DNA of 33,116 nucleotides, taken from contig CANIJN010000031.1 in the NCBI GenBank assembly GCA_947467625.1, positions 1 through 33,116 on the forward strand, written 5' to 3'. The translations under genes and the position numbers were made by a program. The notes under the pieces were generated by a model that saw only the letters and a program-made list of their open reading frames with translations, had not been told where the DNA came from and searched no databases. Shown here piece by piece: positions 9,056 to 17,800 of this stretch. Numbering within the stretch: the stretch's first letter is position 1; every line of letters begins with the position of its first letter. This DNA is from Opitutia bacterium (GTDB lineage: Bacteria > Verrucomicrobiota > Verrucomicrobiia > Opitutales > Opitutaceae).

Positions 9056-11617
9056 ATGATGACTCTTCGTCCCTCACTTATCTTTCTGCTCGCGATCCCA
9101 CTTGGGCTGGGCGCTGGAGTCGTCAGCGCCGCGGCGCCGATCGAAAAGTCACCGATCGCGGTGAGCAACCCGCCGCCGGTGCAAGTGCTCGTACCGGGCT
9201 TCACAGTACGCGAATTGCCGCTGGTGTTGCGGAACCTGAACAACCTGGTCTACGCCCCGGATGGGCGGCTGTTTGCCCTCGGCTACGACGGCAATGTCTA
9301 CCAACTCAAGGACACCGATGGCGACGGACTGGAGGACGCCAGCACGCTTTTTTTCGACAATACCCGCGCCGTGATCCCGCCTAGCATTGGCATGGCCTGG
9401 GGCCCCGGCGGGCTTTACCTTGCGAGCCGTGGGCGCGTGATTCACCTCCGCGATAAAGGAGACGGCACGGCGGAAATGCAGACGGTCACGGGTGGGTGGC
9501 TACCGCCGACGGCAGCGGCCGGATCAAATCTCGACGCCATCGGTCTCGCGGTCGATCGCGAGGGCAACATCTATTTTGGAATCGGCGTCGATGCCTGGAA
9601 CGGCGCGTATCGCCTCAACAAGCAAACCGGCCGCTCTGACTACAACCAATTCAGTGAGCGCGGTACGATCATCAAACTCTCCCCGGACTGGAAGCGCCGT
9701 GATATCATCTCGACGGGGCTGCGCTTTCCGGTGTCGCTCGCGTTTAATGCCGCGGGCGATCTATTTTGCTCGGATCAGGAAGGCGCTACTTGGCTACCGA
9801 ATGGAAATCCTTTCGACGAACTGCTGCATATCGAGAAAGGGCGGCATTACGGATTTCCTCCGCGGCATCCCGTCCACCTTCCCGGTGTGATTGATGAGCC
9901 GAGTGTGTTCGACTATGGCCCGCAGCATCAGTCGACGTGCGGGGTTCATTTTAACGAACCTGTAGGGGGCGGTGAAAAGATCTTCGGTCCGGCGTGGTGG
10001 CGCGGGGATGTGTTGGTCGCCGGCGAATCCCGCGGAAAAATCTGGCGCACCAAACTCGTCAAGACCGCAGCCGGTTATGTGGCGAAGAACGACCTCATCG
10101 CCTGCCTGACGACGTTGACGATTGATGCCGTGCCGACGCCGCAAGGCGATCTGCTGGTGGCCTGCCATACCGGAGCGCCCGATTGGGGCACGGGTCCACA
10201 AGGGACGGGCAAGTTGTTCAAGCTGGCGTACACGGACAAAACCGCTCCCCAGCCGGTGCTTGCCTACGCGGTGAGTCCCACCGAGACGCGCCTGGTATTT
10301 GATCGCCCCGTGGATCCCGTTCGCTGGAAAAATCTGCTGCGCGAGAGTACGCTCACGCAAGGAACGCATGTCGCGGCGGGCGATCGTTTCGAATCGTTTG
10401 TGCCGGGTTATCAAGTGGTGAAGGATCAATCCAAAGTGAAACGCGCGGCACTCGCGGTCCTCTCGGCGGGCGTGGCGGCGGACCTGCGTTCGGTCGTGCT
10501 GCGCTCGGCTGCGCGCACGGCGGCGCTAAATTACGCGGTGAAACTGCCCGACGGGCTTACGGCGGAGCGGACCCGCGACGCCGCCCGCCACGAGTTGCCG
10601 CAACACGCCGCCATTGATGTGCTCACTGATCTCACCGGCGTGGAAGCCGAGTGGCGGGACGCGACGGGCCAAGTGGGTTGGTCCGGCTGGTTGCCTCATA
10701 TCGATTTGGCCGTGGCGCAGGCGCTCACGGCTCCGAGCGAAGAGCACACGCGGCTGTTTGCGCTGCTGAAGACGCCGGGTAGTCTGGTCCTCCGCACACA
10801 ATGGGATCTCCATCTCATGCTGCGCACGGCGATTCAGCCGGGAGCAAAGATCGATTTTGAGTATCCGGCCGAGACCGTGACCGTTGCGCTAAGACCCACC
10901 GGCGGTGCGCGGTTGGCGGTCAAGGCTCCGGCTGCGGCTCAAATCGAGCAACGCGCCGACGGTGAAGTGAGGATCACCACGACCTCGCGAGAAAACGCGT
11001 GGTGGCCCGTGGAGATTACGCTGGCCACCGGGGGCGGCGCTCCGTCGCTCGAGGCAGCGTGGCATTCCGCAGAAGATGCGCGTCCGCGCGCGCTGCCGCT
11101 GCGCCGCTTCCTGTTGCCGTTTGCGGTGCGTCACACCGGTGAGTCGGACGAGGCGGCGACGCGCACGATTCCAGAGATCGTCGGCGGCGACTGGCAACGC
11201 GGTCGCGACGTGTTTACTGGGCAACAGGCTGTGTGCTCGGCGTGCCATCAAGTCCGCGGTGAGGGCGGATTGATCGGCCCGGATTTATCAAATCTCGTCT
11301 ACCGGGACTACGGATCGGTGATGAAGGACATCGTCCAGCCGAGTGCCGCGATCAATCCTGACCGCATAGCTTACGTTGTGGCGCTGACGGATGGCTCGTC
11401 GGCGAATGGGATCGTGCTCGAGGATACGGCGCAAACGCTCGTGCTTGGGCAAGTCGCCGGCGTGAACCTGAGGATCCCCAAGGACAAGATTGCTGGAATG
11501 AAAGCGTCCGCGGTTTCGCTGATGCCCGAGGGGTTGTTGCAAGCACTCACTCCGAACCAGATCCGCGATCTCATGACCTTTCTCCTCACGGAACCCGCGA
11601 CGGTGAGGTCAAAATAG
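9056..11617 (+). CDS. PVC-type haem-binding protein: beta-propeller dehydrogenase-like domain plus cytochrome c
   Basis: The start is ATG 9056 (a second ATG follows at once), with signal peptide MMTLRPSLIFLLAIPLGLGAGVVSA; total length 853 aa. Residues about 40-430 resemble the sorbosone-dehydrogenase/PQQ-type beta-propeller seen in planctomycetes and verrucomicrobia (KDTDGDGLEDASTLFFD, then RGTIIKLSPDWKRR, then GLRFPVSLAFNAAGDLFCSD, then GRHYGFPPRHP). A long middle region is beta-rich. The C-terminal 140 residues are a single-haem cytochrome c with CSACH at 727-731 and the family's continuation IGPDLSNLVYRDYGSVMKDI, followed by QPSAAINPD; this is the TIGR02603-type haem domain. It probably oxidises a sugar or alcohol in the periplasm and passes electrons to the haem. 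The substrate is unknown. It follows the esterase by 70 bp and may be cotranscribed. Confidence 0.9.
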   Translation: MMTLRPSLIFLLAIPLGLGAGVVSAAAPIEKSPIAVSNPPPVQVLVPGFTVRELPLVLRNLNNLVYAPDGRLFALGYDGNVYQLKDTDGDGLEDASTLFFDNTRAVIPPSIGMAWGPGGLYLASRGRVIHLRDKGDGTAEMQTVTGGWLPPTAAAGSNLDAIGLAVDREGNIYFGIGVDAWNGAYRLNKQTGRSDYNQFSERGTIIKLSPDWKRRDIISTGLRFPVSLAFNAAGDLFCSDQEGATWLPNGNPFDELLHIEKGRHYGFPPRHPVHLPGVIDEPSVFDYGPQHQSTCGVHFNEPVGGGEKIFGPAWWRGDVLVAGESRGKIWRTKLVKTAAGYVAKNDLIACLTTLTIDAVPTPQGDLLVACHTGAPDWGTGPQGTGKLFKLAYTDKTAPQPVLAYAVSPTETRLVFDRPVDPVRWKNLLRESTLTQGTHVAAGDRFESFVPGYQVVKDQSKVKRAALAVLSAGVAADLRSVVLRSAARTAALNYAVKLPDGLTAERTRDAARHELPQHAAIDVLTDLTGVEAEWRDATGQVGWSGWLPHIDLAVAQALTAPSEEHTRLFALLKTPGSLVLRTQWDLHLMLRTAIQPGAKIDFEYPAETVTVALRPTGGARLAVKAPAAAQIEQRADGEVRITTTSRENAWWPVEITLATGGGAPSLEAAWHSAEDARPRALPLRRFLLPFAVRHTGESDEAATRTIPEIVGGDWQRGRDVFTGQQAVCSACHQVRGEGGLIGPDLSNLVYRDYGSVMKDIVQPSAAINPDRIAYVVALTDGSSANGIVLEDTAQTLVLGQVAGVNLRIPKDKIAGMKASAVSLMPEGLLQALTPNQIRDLMTFLLTEPATVRSK

Positions 11618-11980
11618 TGCCGACGATTGCCTTCGCGCGCGTGATCTCGCAGCGGACTGTCTCGGAGGCGGGGCAGGCTCTCGTCAATCTGCCGGGATCT
11701 GAATCTGTGGGAGAAATCTTCTGCGGTTTGGTCTGAACGAAGACCGGAGGTTTCCCGCAGATTCAGGACTCCGCAGATTTCGGATGTGAGCGAGTGCCGA
11801 GGAGCGGCACGGGTGTCGCGCTGATGGGCTGGTGGTCGGGTCGCTCGTGCAATTTACGTTCAAGGCGAGGTCCACCGGCTTGAAGGTAGCGTGCTTGCAG
11901 CTGATATCACCCCTGCCGCATCGCCCATAAGCAGGCTCCTGCAAAAACCTCTCGACCGATTATTGTGAACCCATCCCGCC
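11618..11980. other. Intergenic gap of 363 bp with short inverted repeats, no gene seen
   Basis: The gap lies between the haem protein (plus) and the DUF1080-like gene (minus), which converge on it. Open frames here are short and have no coding character. The only structure noted is the cluster of related inverted and direct repeats at 11701-11779. Confidence 0.6.
11701..11779. repeat. Cluster of related short inverted repeats around 'CCGCAGATT'
   Basis: GAATCTGTGGG at 11701-11711 pairs with CCCGCAGATTC at 11754-11764 (11 bp, one G-U). Inside lies GGTCT (11730-11734) / AGACC (11741-11745) with a 6-nt loop. CCGCAGATT occurs at 11755-11763 and again at 11771-11779, and a near-complement AAATCTTCTGCGG lies at 11714-11726. 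It sits between converging genes, so it may be a terminator or a degenerate REP-like element. Confidence 0.45.
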
Positions 11981-12607
11981 TTACTTTTTCTCGCCCTGTA
12001 TCTGGAGATTCCGAAATTTGCCGAGATCATCGAAGGAGCCGAGGCCGATCCAACCGTGGTTCAGCGTTTTGTTCTGCGCCGTGATGACCGGCTTTTCCAT
12101 GTCGTCGAAGAAGACGGTGATCATCCCCGTCGCGGTGTCATGGACGAGCTTGAGGCGGTGCCAACGGCCGGGCTGCCAAGGTGTGCCCTCAGTGCGGGTG
12201 GCTGTGATCGGCTTACGGTCAGCGTGGTCGACGAGGTGGAGGTGGTGGTGAACGCCGTCGGCTTTTTCACCCAGGTGGGCATAGTAGAATCGGGTGTCGT
12301 CTGAGCGTGCGAAGGCGAGGCACAAATCGTTATTGCCTGCATCGAATTTCGTGAGCTGACCCTCGACCGTAAGGGTGAACGATGTCCATTCCGTGGTCTT
12401 GAACCACGCGAGGTTGAAGGGACTGCGCACCTTCGGCTGATAGGTTTGCTGTCGTTTCAGAGTGAGTACGGACTGGCCGTCTTCTTTGCTCCAAGTCCAT
12501 GCGGCGGGATCGGCAAATGTCCAAGCGTCCGGCGTATCGAGGGGCCGTGCGGGTTCGGCGGCGAACAGAAGATGGGCGGAGAAAAAGAAGCAGAGCAGGG
12601 ATTTCAT
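11981..12607 (-). CDS. Secreted concanavalin-like (DUF1080/3-keto-disaccharide hydrolase-like) protein
   Basis: The start is ATG 12607, giving signal peptide MKSLLCFFFSAHLLFA before AEPARPLDTPDAWTF; 208 aa in total. The frame is open upstream to 13309, but that part is antisense to another gene and has no signal or domain character. The mature protein is a beta-sandwich. It contains WQPGRWHRLKLVHDTATGMI, then TVFFDDMEKPVITA and GWIGLGSFDDLGKFRNLQIQ, a pattern typical of DUF1080/LamG-like domains that bind or hydrolyse carbohydrate. A His-rich strand VHHHLHLVDH is notable. The protein is about the size of one such domain. Whether it is catalytic cannot be told. It lies 236 bp after the membrane protein gene on the same strand. 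Confidence 0.8.
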   Translation of the reverse strand: MKSLLCFFFSAHLLFAAEPARPLDTPDAWTFADPAAWTWSKEDGQSVLTLKRQQTYQPKVRSPFNLAWFKTTEWTSFTLTVEGQLTKFDAGNNDLCLAFARSDDTRFYYAHLGEKADGVHHHLHLVDHADRKPITATRTEGTPWQPGRWHRLKLVHDTATGMITVFFDDMEKPVITAQNKTLNHGWIGLGSFDDLGKFRNLQIQGEKK

Positions 12608-12843
12608 GAGAAGGCGGATAAGGCGGAAAGAGGGGAGTGACTCGCTCCGCGGGGGGCAACGGTCGTTTTTTGAGGTGGAGCGGAATTCGGTTTTCTGGGT
12701 GCCGCGCGCGAAGGGCGTATCAAAGCCCGGATGCGACGATCCGATCGGCATCGTGACAGTTTGCACGAGCCGACGGCGCGGAACTCGGCCGATCCATGGG
12801 GGCTCAGTTGAGATCAAGAAATCGCAACTGGCCAGGAGGGCGG

Positions 12844-13479
12844 TCAGCTCGAGCGGAGCCGGCGGACTGGGATGACGAGTTCGCGATGGTGAAAGAAGGC
12901 GAGAACGATGGGCGTGGCAGCGAGCACGGCACCGGCGATCGACGGCCACAGAAGTCGGTCGAGAAAAAATCCGAGCAGGGCGAGGGCGGGCGCGACCAAA
13001 ACGAAGAACAGCGAGAGGGCGCGCAGCTTGGCGGCAAGGAAGAAGCCGAGAAGCAGGGCCAGAATCGCCACGCTCGGCGGCACGAGCACGAGCAGTGTCC
13101 CGGCCACGAAGGGAATCGGGGCGACGCTCTTGCCGGGGTAGTGGAAAAAGAAGGCGATCATCATGACGCAAAGCGTGGCAAGCGTCAGCGGGACAACCGA
13201 CTCGGCCCAGGCGGCGTGCCTCGCGTAGAGCGGCGAAACGGCAGCGAGTTGGTCGATGGTCATCACGACCCCCGTGGCCCCGAGCAGTCCGCGGGCGAGG
13301 TCGATCCAATGCCCGGAGAAACGGAGCAACTGCTTGAGCATTACCCAGCGGCTGCCGTTGCGGCGCTCGATCTCGAGTTGGTGAAGATCGCGGTAGCTGT
13401 GCTTCCGGCTATAAAAAGCTGGCAGCGGCACGAGGAGTGCGAGCGCGGAGGCGACGAGAATCAACCCAGGGAGAGTCAT
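12844..13479 (-). CDS. Polytopic inner-membrane protein of unknown function (211 aa)
   Basis: The start is ATG 13479. Hydrophobic segments lie at about 3-22, 61-80, 95-113, 119-149 (long, perhaps two), 155-173 and 180-197, so six or seven membrane passes are likely. A charged loop SRKHSYRDLHQLEIERRNGSR (24-44) contains many basic residues. The C-terminus HHRELVIPVRRLRSS is basic and probably cytoplasmic. No known transporter or enzyme motif is visible and I do not recognise the family. Gaps of 411 bp upstream and 236 bp downstream make it an isolated gene. Its coding character rests on the regular hydrophobic pattern. Confidence 0.75.
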   Translation of the reverse strand: MTLPGLILVASALALLVPLPAFYSRKHSYRDLHQLEIERRNGSRWVMLKQLLRFSGHWIDLARGLLGATGVVMTIDQLAAVSPLYARHAAWAESVVPLTLATLCVMMIAFFFHYPGKSVAPIPFVAGTLLVLVPPSVAILALLLGFFLAAKLRALSLFFVLVAPALALLGFFLDRLLWPSIAGAVLAATPIVLAFFHHRELVIPVRRLRSS

Positions 13480-13890
13480 GGCGTACGGAGTGCGATTAGC
13501 GGGGTCATCGAATTGGTAGGCGTACGCTGAGTCGTCAACTCCCGCAGTGTTTTAACGAGAAATTCTCCGGGATCAAAAGAGGGAAGCTTTGCGGTAATTA
13601 GCCCGTTAACTAAGCGATGGCGAGAGAAACGACCACGATAACCAGCCACGAGCTACGGGCGGAGACCCTCGTGATGCGTTCCGTAAAAGTCCAGCAATCA
13701 ACGGACATTGGAGGGGGCAGTGGCGCCGGCGGGGGGATGGCCGAGTCCCGGCGGGTTGACCCCGACGATCTGGCTGTGGAGGGCGGCGACCTCGTGGGTG
13801 ATGCCGCTATCAATGGCGGCGAGGAGCGGGCAGAGGTAAATCGCGAAAGCGCGTAGGCGAGAGTGGAGGCCGAGACGACTCGGGCGAAAA
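13480..13890. other. Intergenic gap of 411 bp, no gene seen
   Basis: This gap separates the DUF1592-type gene from the membrane protein gene, both on the minus strand. Short frames of 67-79 codons overlap on both strands (about 13610-13856), but they are Ser/Pro/Gly-rich with no domain or signal, so I do not call them. A weak 5-bp stem (CCGAG/CTCGG around 13873-13887) directly follows the DUF1592 stop. The promoter of the membrane protein must lie here, but I cannot place it. Confidence 0.5.
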
Positions 13891-16419
13891 CTATTTTGAG
13901 CCGAAGGCGGGGCTGAGGACAATGTGCTCGATGAGATCGCGGAAGGCATAGTCGGTGGGCTTGGTCGCGGCGAGGATTGCGTCGATGGCGGGACGGTCGA
14001 GGGGTTCGATGCGGCGGCCGCAGGCATAGGTGAGGAGGCGCGTGGTGAGCATCCGGGCAAACTGGTCTTGGCGATCGACCAAAATGCGCTTGAGTCCGGC
14101 GACGTCGCTGAAGCGTTGGCCACCGGGAAGTTCACCGGATGGGTCGATGGGCGCGTTTTTTCCGTAGGTGGGGCGCCACGCGCCGATGGGATCGTAGTGT
14201 TCGAGGGCGAAGCCGAGCGGGTCGATCTTGCGGTGGCATTCGTAGCAGGAAGGGTTGTCGCGGTGCTTGGTCAGGATTTCGCGCATGGATCTGGCGCCGC
14301 GGATATCGGGGTCGATGGGTGGAACGTTGTCGGGGGGAGGCGCGGGCGGGGTGCCGAGAATGTTTTCGAGCAGCCAGACGCCGCGGGTGACCGGCGAAGT
14401 TTCGACGCCGTTGGCACTGACGGTGAGGACGCTGGCTTGACCGAGGAGGCCTCCGCGCTGTGTAGGGTCGACGGAGATACGGCGGAACTCGTGGCCGGTG
14501 GCGCCATCGACGGCGAGGGGGAAGCCGTAGAGACGGGCGAGGGGGCGGTTGACGAACGTGTAATCGGCGTCGAGGAAACGGACGATGCTGGCGTTGCGGT
14601 CGAGGAGGTCGCGGGTGAAGAGCTGCGTTTCCCGTTTCATCGCAGGTTGGAGATCCTGCGCGTAATAGCGGGCGAAGGTGCCGCGGTCGGGTGCCATATC
14701 GCCGAGCGTGCGGAGATTGAGCCAGCTATCGAGCAGGCCGTGGACAAAGGCGTCGGCGCGGGGACTGGCGAGGAGGCGGCGGGTCTGGGCGAGGAGTACG
14801 GGGGGTTGGATGAGTTCGCCGGACGAGGCAAGGCGGGTGAGTTCAGGGTCGGGCGTGGTGGACCAGAGAAAATACGCGAGGCGCGCGGCGAGGGCGTGGG
14901 AGTTGAGCGTGCGCGAGGAAAATGGCCCGGACACGGCAGGGCCCTCGGTGCCACCCTCGGTGAGGTAGAGGAAGGCGGGCGAGCAGAGGACGGTTTTGAG
15001 TCCGTCTTTGAGGGCCTCGAAATCGGTGTGGCCGGATTGCCGCCGACGGTCCACGACGGCCATGAGGCGGTCGATTTCTTCGGGGAGGACGGGGCGGCGG
15101 TAGGCGCGCGTGGCGAACGCGGTGAGGATTTCGCGCGTCCGGGCCGGAGCGAACGGCGTGTCGCCGAAAATAGCGCGCTGGCTGGCGGTGGGCCACAGGG
15201 GATTGAGCGGGCCGCGGATTTCCACTTCGTGAATGCGGATGTGCGGCGGGAATCCGTGGCGTTGGACGACGACCCGGGTTTCGACGATGCCGGTGGTGGC
15301 GCGCACCTCGACGGGGAAAGCAGAATTGTATTGGCGGAGGATGCGATTCCAAGCGGTGCGAATGCTGAGCGCGCCGTTGGGGAAGGTGAAACGCGGCGTA
15401 AAGCCGCGGTCGAGCCACACGCGAAAGGTATACCACTCGGCGACGTCGTCTTTGACGATCGTTTCACCCAACTGCGGTTCGATGGGCTGCGGTTGGTGGA
15501 GCGGACCGACCGTGGCTTGGCCGGCGACGATGCCGAGGCGGAACGGCATTTCCGGATCGGTGCCAAAAAGGCCGGCGTCGTAGGGATGGCGGCGGTTTTT
15601 GGCCTCGGCTTTCACGCGAATCTCGTAGGTACCGTCGGCGGGCACGCCTTGGGCGAAGGCGAGGAGCGGGCCGTAGGCTCCCTCGTGTTGCGTGGACTGC
15701 GCCGACTCGTAGAGGCACATGTAACGGAAATTTTGAACCCGACCGTGCGAGTAGCGGAGCTCGGGCTGTTGCTGGAAATTATCGGTGAAGCGCCAGGTGC
15801 GTTCGCGGGGCGGCTCCGGCGTGGACAACGCTTTCTCAACGATTTGATCGGCGGCGTCGACGTATTGAGCGAGGAGATACCCGGAGGTTTTCAGGGCGTC
15901 GCCGATGTTGTCCATGTGCTGGACCGACTGGTCGCGGGGAAACTTCGTGGTCGGGTCGAACATCGTCAGGTTGAGTGCGAAAAGATCGCCCACCGTATTA
16001 AGATATTCGCGACGGTTCAGGCGGCGGAGGACGGTCTGGCCGCCGGTGCTGGCGAGGCGGGTCTGGGCGTCGGCGGCGAGTTGGGTGAGGTGGGCGACGA
16101 CGGTGGCGACGTCAGCGGGAGCGGGGTGTCGCTTGGCATTCTCGGGCGGCATCTCACCGAGGTTGAGTTGATCAATGATGGCTTGGACCTCGATCAGCGT
16201 GTCGGCATTCGCGATGGGCAACGCGAGGTGGTCGAAGCGGCGCTCGCCTTTTTGTTTTTCGGGGCCGTGGCAATCGGCGCAATACGTGGTGAGGAAAGTG
16301 CGAATCGCGGGAGTGGCGGAGTCTTGGGCGACGAGCGTGAACGGGCAGGACGCGAGCGCGGAGCAGACAACGCCCGCGAACCAGCGGACGACGGTGGAAA
16401 GGCCGGCTGCACTGATCAT
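13891..16419 (-). CDS. Planctomycete-type cytochrome c protein with DUF1587/1595/1592/1588/1585 domains
   Basis: The start is ATG 16419 (MISAAGLSTVVRWFAGVVCS, a signal-like N-terminus); 842 aa. The PSD1-type haem motif CADCH is at 47-51 in YCADCHGPEKQKGERRFDHL. DUF1587 follows (VLRRLNRREYLNTVGDLFAL). The centre holds DUF1595 and DUF1592 (AYRRPVLPEEIDRLMAVVDR, then LLASPRADAFVHGLLDSWLN). DUF1588 carries a second CxxCH, CYECH at 725-729, followed by RKIDPLGFALEHYDPIGAWR. DUF1585 closes the protein (MTTRLLTYACGRRIEP to the end). The order and length are those of the full family, whose biochemical role is unknown; it is presumed a periplasmic c-type haem redox protein. The ATG lies one base after the stop of the DUF1552 gene, so the two are almost surely cotranslated. 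It is the last gene of the large locus. Confidence 0.93.
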   Translation of the reverse strand: MISAAGLSTVVRWFAGVVCSALASCPFTLVAQDSATPAIRTFLTTYCADCHGPEKQKGERRFDHLALPIANADTLIEVQAIIDQLNLGEMPPENAKRHPAPADVATVVAHLTQLAADAQTRLASTGGQTVLRRLNRREYLNTVGDLFALNLTMFDPTTKFPRDQSVQHMDNIGDALKTSGYLLAQYVDAADQIVEKALSTPEPPRERTWRFTDNFQQQPELRYSHGRVQNFRYMCLYESAQSTQHEGAYGPLLAFAQGVPADGTYEIRVKAEAKNRRHPYDAGLFGTDPEMPFRLGIVAGQATVGPLHQPQPIEPQLGETIVKDDVAEWYTFRVWLDRGFTPRFTFPNGALSIRTAWNRILRQYNSAFPVEVRATTGIVETRVVVQRHGFPPHIRIHEVEIRGPLNPLWPTASQRAIFGDTPFAPARTREILTAFATRAYRRPVLPEEIDRLMAVVDRRRQSGHTDFEALKDGLKTVLCSPAFLYLTEGGTEGPAVSGPFSSRTLNSHALAARLAYFLWSTTPDPELTRLASSGELIQPPVLLAQTRRLLASPRADAFVHGLLDSWLNLRTLGDMAPDRGTFARYYAQDLQPAMKRETQLFTRDLLDRNASIVRFLDADYTFVNRPLARLYGFPLAVDGATGHEFRRISVDPTQRGGLLGQASVLTVSANGVETSPVTRGVWLLENILGTPPAPPPDNVPPIDPDIRGARSMREILTKHRDNPSCYECHRKIDPLGFALEHYDPIGAWRPTYGKNAPIDPSGELPGGQRFSDVAGLKRILVDRQDQFARMLTTRLLTYACGRRIEPLDRPAIDAILAATKPTDYAFRDLIEHIVLSPAFGSK

Positions 16420-16420
16420 G

Positions 16421-17734
16421 TCAGGCGAGATCGAGGCCGCGGAGGGTGCCGGTGCTGAGTGCGAAGCGATTCGTCTCCACGCCGAAGCGTTGCAGCAACG
16501 TGAGGTAAAGATTTGCGAGCGGCACGCGACCGGCGCCACTGGCGGGGTAGGCGCGATGTTCGCCGTGTTTGAAGCCGCCGCCGGCGAGGATGATAGGAAG
16601 ATTCGAGTTAGTGTGGGCGTTGGCGTTGCCCATGCCGCTGCCGAACAGAACCATCGTGTGATCGAGGAGGTGGCCCTGGCCGTCTTCGAGGGATTTCAGT
16701 TTTGCGATGAAACGGGCGAATTGCTGCATCTGGTATTTCTCGAGCTGGAGGAGACCGTTGATGTTTTCTTGCACCTGACCGTGGTGGGAGAGCGCGTGAT
16801 AATCTTTGCGGAGACCGAGGGCGGAGGCGTCGAAGCCGCCGGCGATTTCGAGCGTGGCGATGCGGGTGGAATCCGTTTGGAGCGCGAGGGCGATGAGATC
16901 GTAGAGGACGGGGAGATCGGAGACGAAGCCGGTGTTCGCCGGCTCGGGCATGCCGGGTGCCGGTTTGGGGACATGGGCCCAGCGTTTGCTGAGCTCCATC
17001 TGACGTTCGACGTCGCGGACGGACGTGAAGTATTCGTCGAGTTTCTCGCGGTCGCGGGTGTCGAGTTGGCGGTTGAGGGATTTCGCGTCGCCGTGAATGG
17101 CGTCCAGGATGGAGCCTTGGAGGTGGAAACGGTCGGCGGAGCGGGCGAGGTCGTGAGCCCCCTCGCTGATGAAGAGTTTGCGGAAAAGTTCCTTGGGACC
17201 CGGGATGGGTGGTACGCGGGTGCCGCTGCGCGTCCAACACATCTGGCAACCGCCGTGGAGACCGTCCTCGGAGCCGATGGTCAGGGCGGAGAAACGCGTG
17301 GCCCCGCCGATGGTTTCGGCGGCGCGTTGATCGACGCTGATATTGCCCTCGGGCATCGATTTGGCGTCCATGCTACGTACGCCGCTGAGGTAGGAGTGAA
17401 TGGCGAAGTGTCCGCCCTTGAGACCGTGATCGAGTCCGGAGAAGAGCGAGAAATCGGGACGGTGGGCGGCGAGCGGTTGGAGGAGAGCAGGCAGCGCAAA
17501 ATCGCGGCCGGTGGCGGTGGGGAAAAATTCCGGTTGGTAGAAACCGAGCATGTTGCCGATGGCGACCAGGCGCTGCGGGCGGGTCGCGCCGATGGCGGTG
17601 CCCGCTTTGCTCGCGACTCCGAGACCAGCGCCGAGCACGCGGGACGAGAGCGATTCGAGCAGCGGGAGGGCGAGGGTGATGCCGGCGGCGCGGAGGAAGT
17701 AGCGGCGGTTCACACTCTGGGATGGCGTGGTCAT
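16421..17734 (-). CDS. DUF1552 protein, Tat-exported
   Basis: The start is ATG 17734; 437 aa. The N-terminus MTTPSQSVNRRYFLRAAG has the twin-arginine motif and a hydrophobic stretch, ITLALPLLESL, so export of a folded, perhaps cofactor-bearing protein is expected. The body matches DUF1552: ATRPQRLVAIGNMLGFYQPE, then FFPTATGRDFALPALLQPLA, then the FSLFSGLDHGLKGGHFAIHS region, and TMVLFGSGMGNANAHTNSNL near the C-terminus. The last two resemble the alkaline-phosphatase-superfamily-like fold of the related DUF1501 proteins. The family is nearly always next to DUF1592 cytochromes in planctomycetes and verrucomicrobia; its activity is unknown. The stop codon is one base from the next start. It follows the first sulfatase by 66 bp. 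Confidence 0.93.
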   Translation of the reverse strand: MTTPSQSVNRRYFLRAAGITLALPLLESLSSRVLGAGLGVASKAGTAIGATRPQRLVAIGNMLGFYQPEFFPTATGRDFALPALLQPLAAHRPDFSLFSGLDHGLKGGHFAIHSYLSGVRSMDAKSMPEGNISVDQRAAETIGGATRFSALTIGSEDGLHGGCQMCWTRSGTRVPPIPGPKELFRKLFISEGAHDLARSADRFHLQGSILDAIHGDAKSLNRQLDTRDREKLDEYFTSVRDVERQMELSKRWAHVPKPAPGMPEPANTGFVSDLPVLYDLIALALQTDSTRIATLEIAGGFDASALGLRKDYHALSHHGQVQENINGLLQLEKYQMQQFARFIAKLKSLEDGQGHLLDHTMVLFGSGMGNANAHTNSNLPIILAGGGFKHGEHRAYPASGAGRVPLANLYLTLLQRFGVETNRFALSTGTLRGLDLA

Positions 17735-17800
17735 TTTCGGAGGGCGTGACCGAGGGGAGGACGGAGCGGCTGGTTGCCGGCGGCAGGCGTGGATCGAAAA

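Noticed and set aside
11684-11944. An 86-codon minus-strand frame in the intergenic gap
   Set aside because: No start context, domain or signal; it is interrupted in character by the repeat cluster and rich in Ser, Pro and Arg.
12608-13309. N-terminal extension of the DUF1080-like protein by 234 codons
   Set aside because: The extension overlaps the membrane protein gene in another frame and has no family character. The ATG at 12607 starts a clear signal peptide.
13610-13856. Overlapping small frames on both strands after the DUF1592 gene
   Set aside because: Both strands are open by chance in GC-rich DNA; neither product shows any recognisable feature.
13924-16458. An 844-codon open frame on the plus strand opposite the DUF1592-type gene
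   Set aside because: It mirrors the real gene almost end to end, is dominated by Gly, Glu, Val and Ala, and shows no domain. It is a by-product of high GC at third positions; the minus strand has five recognisable domains.
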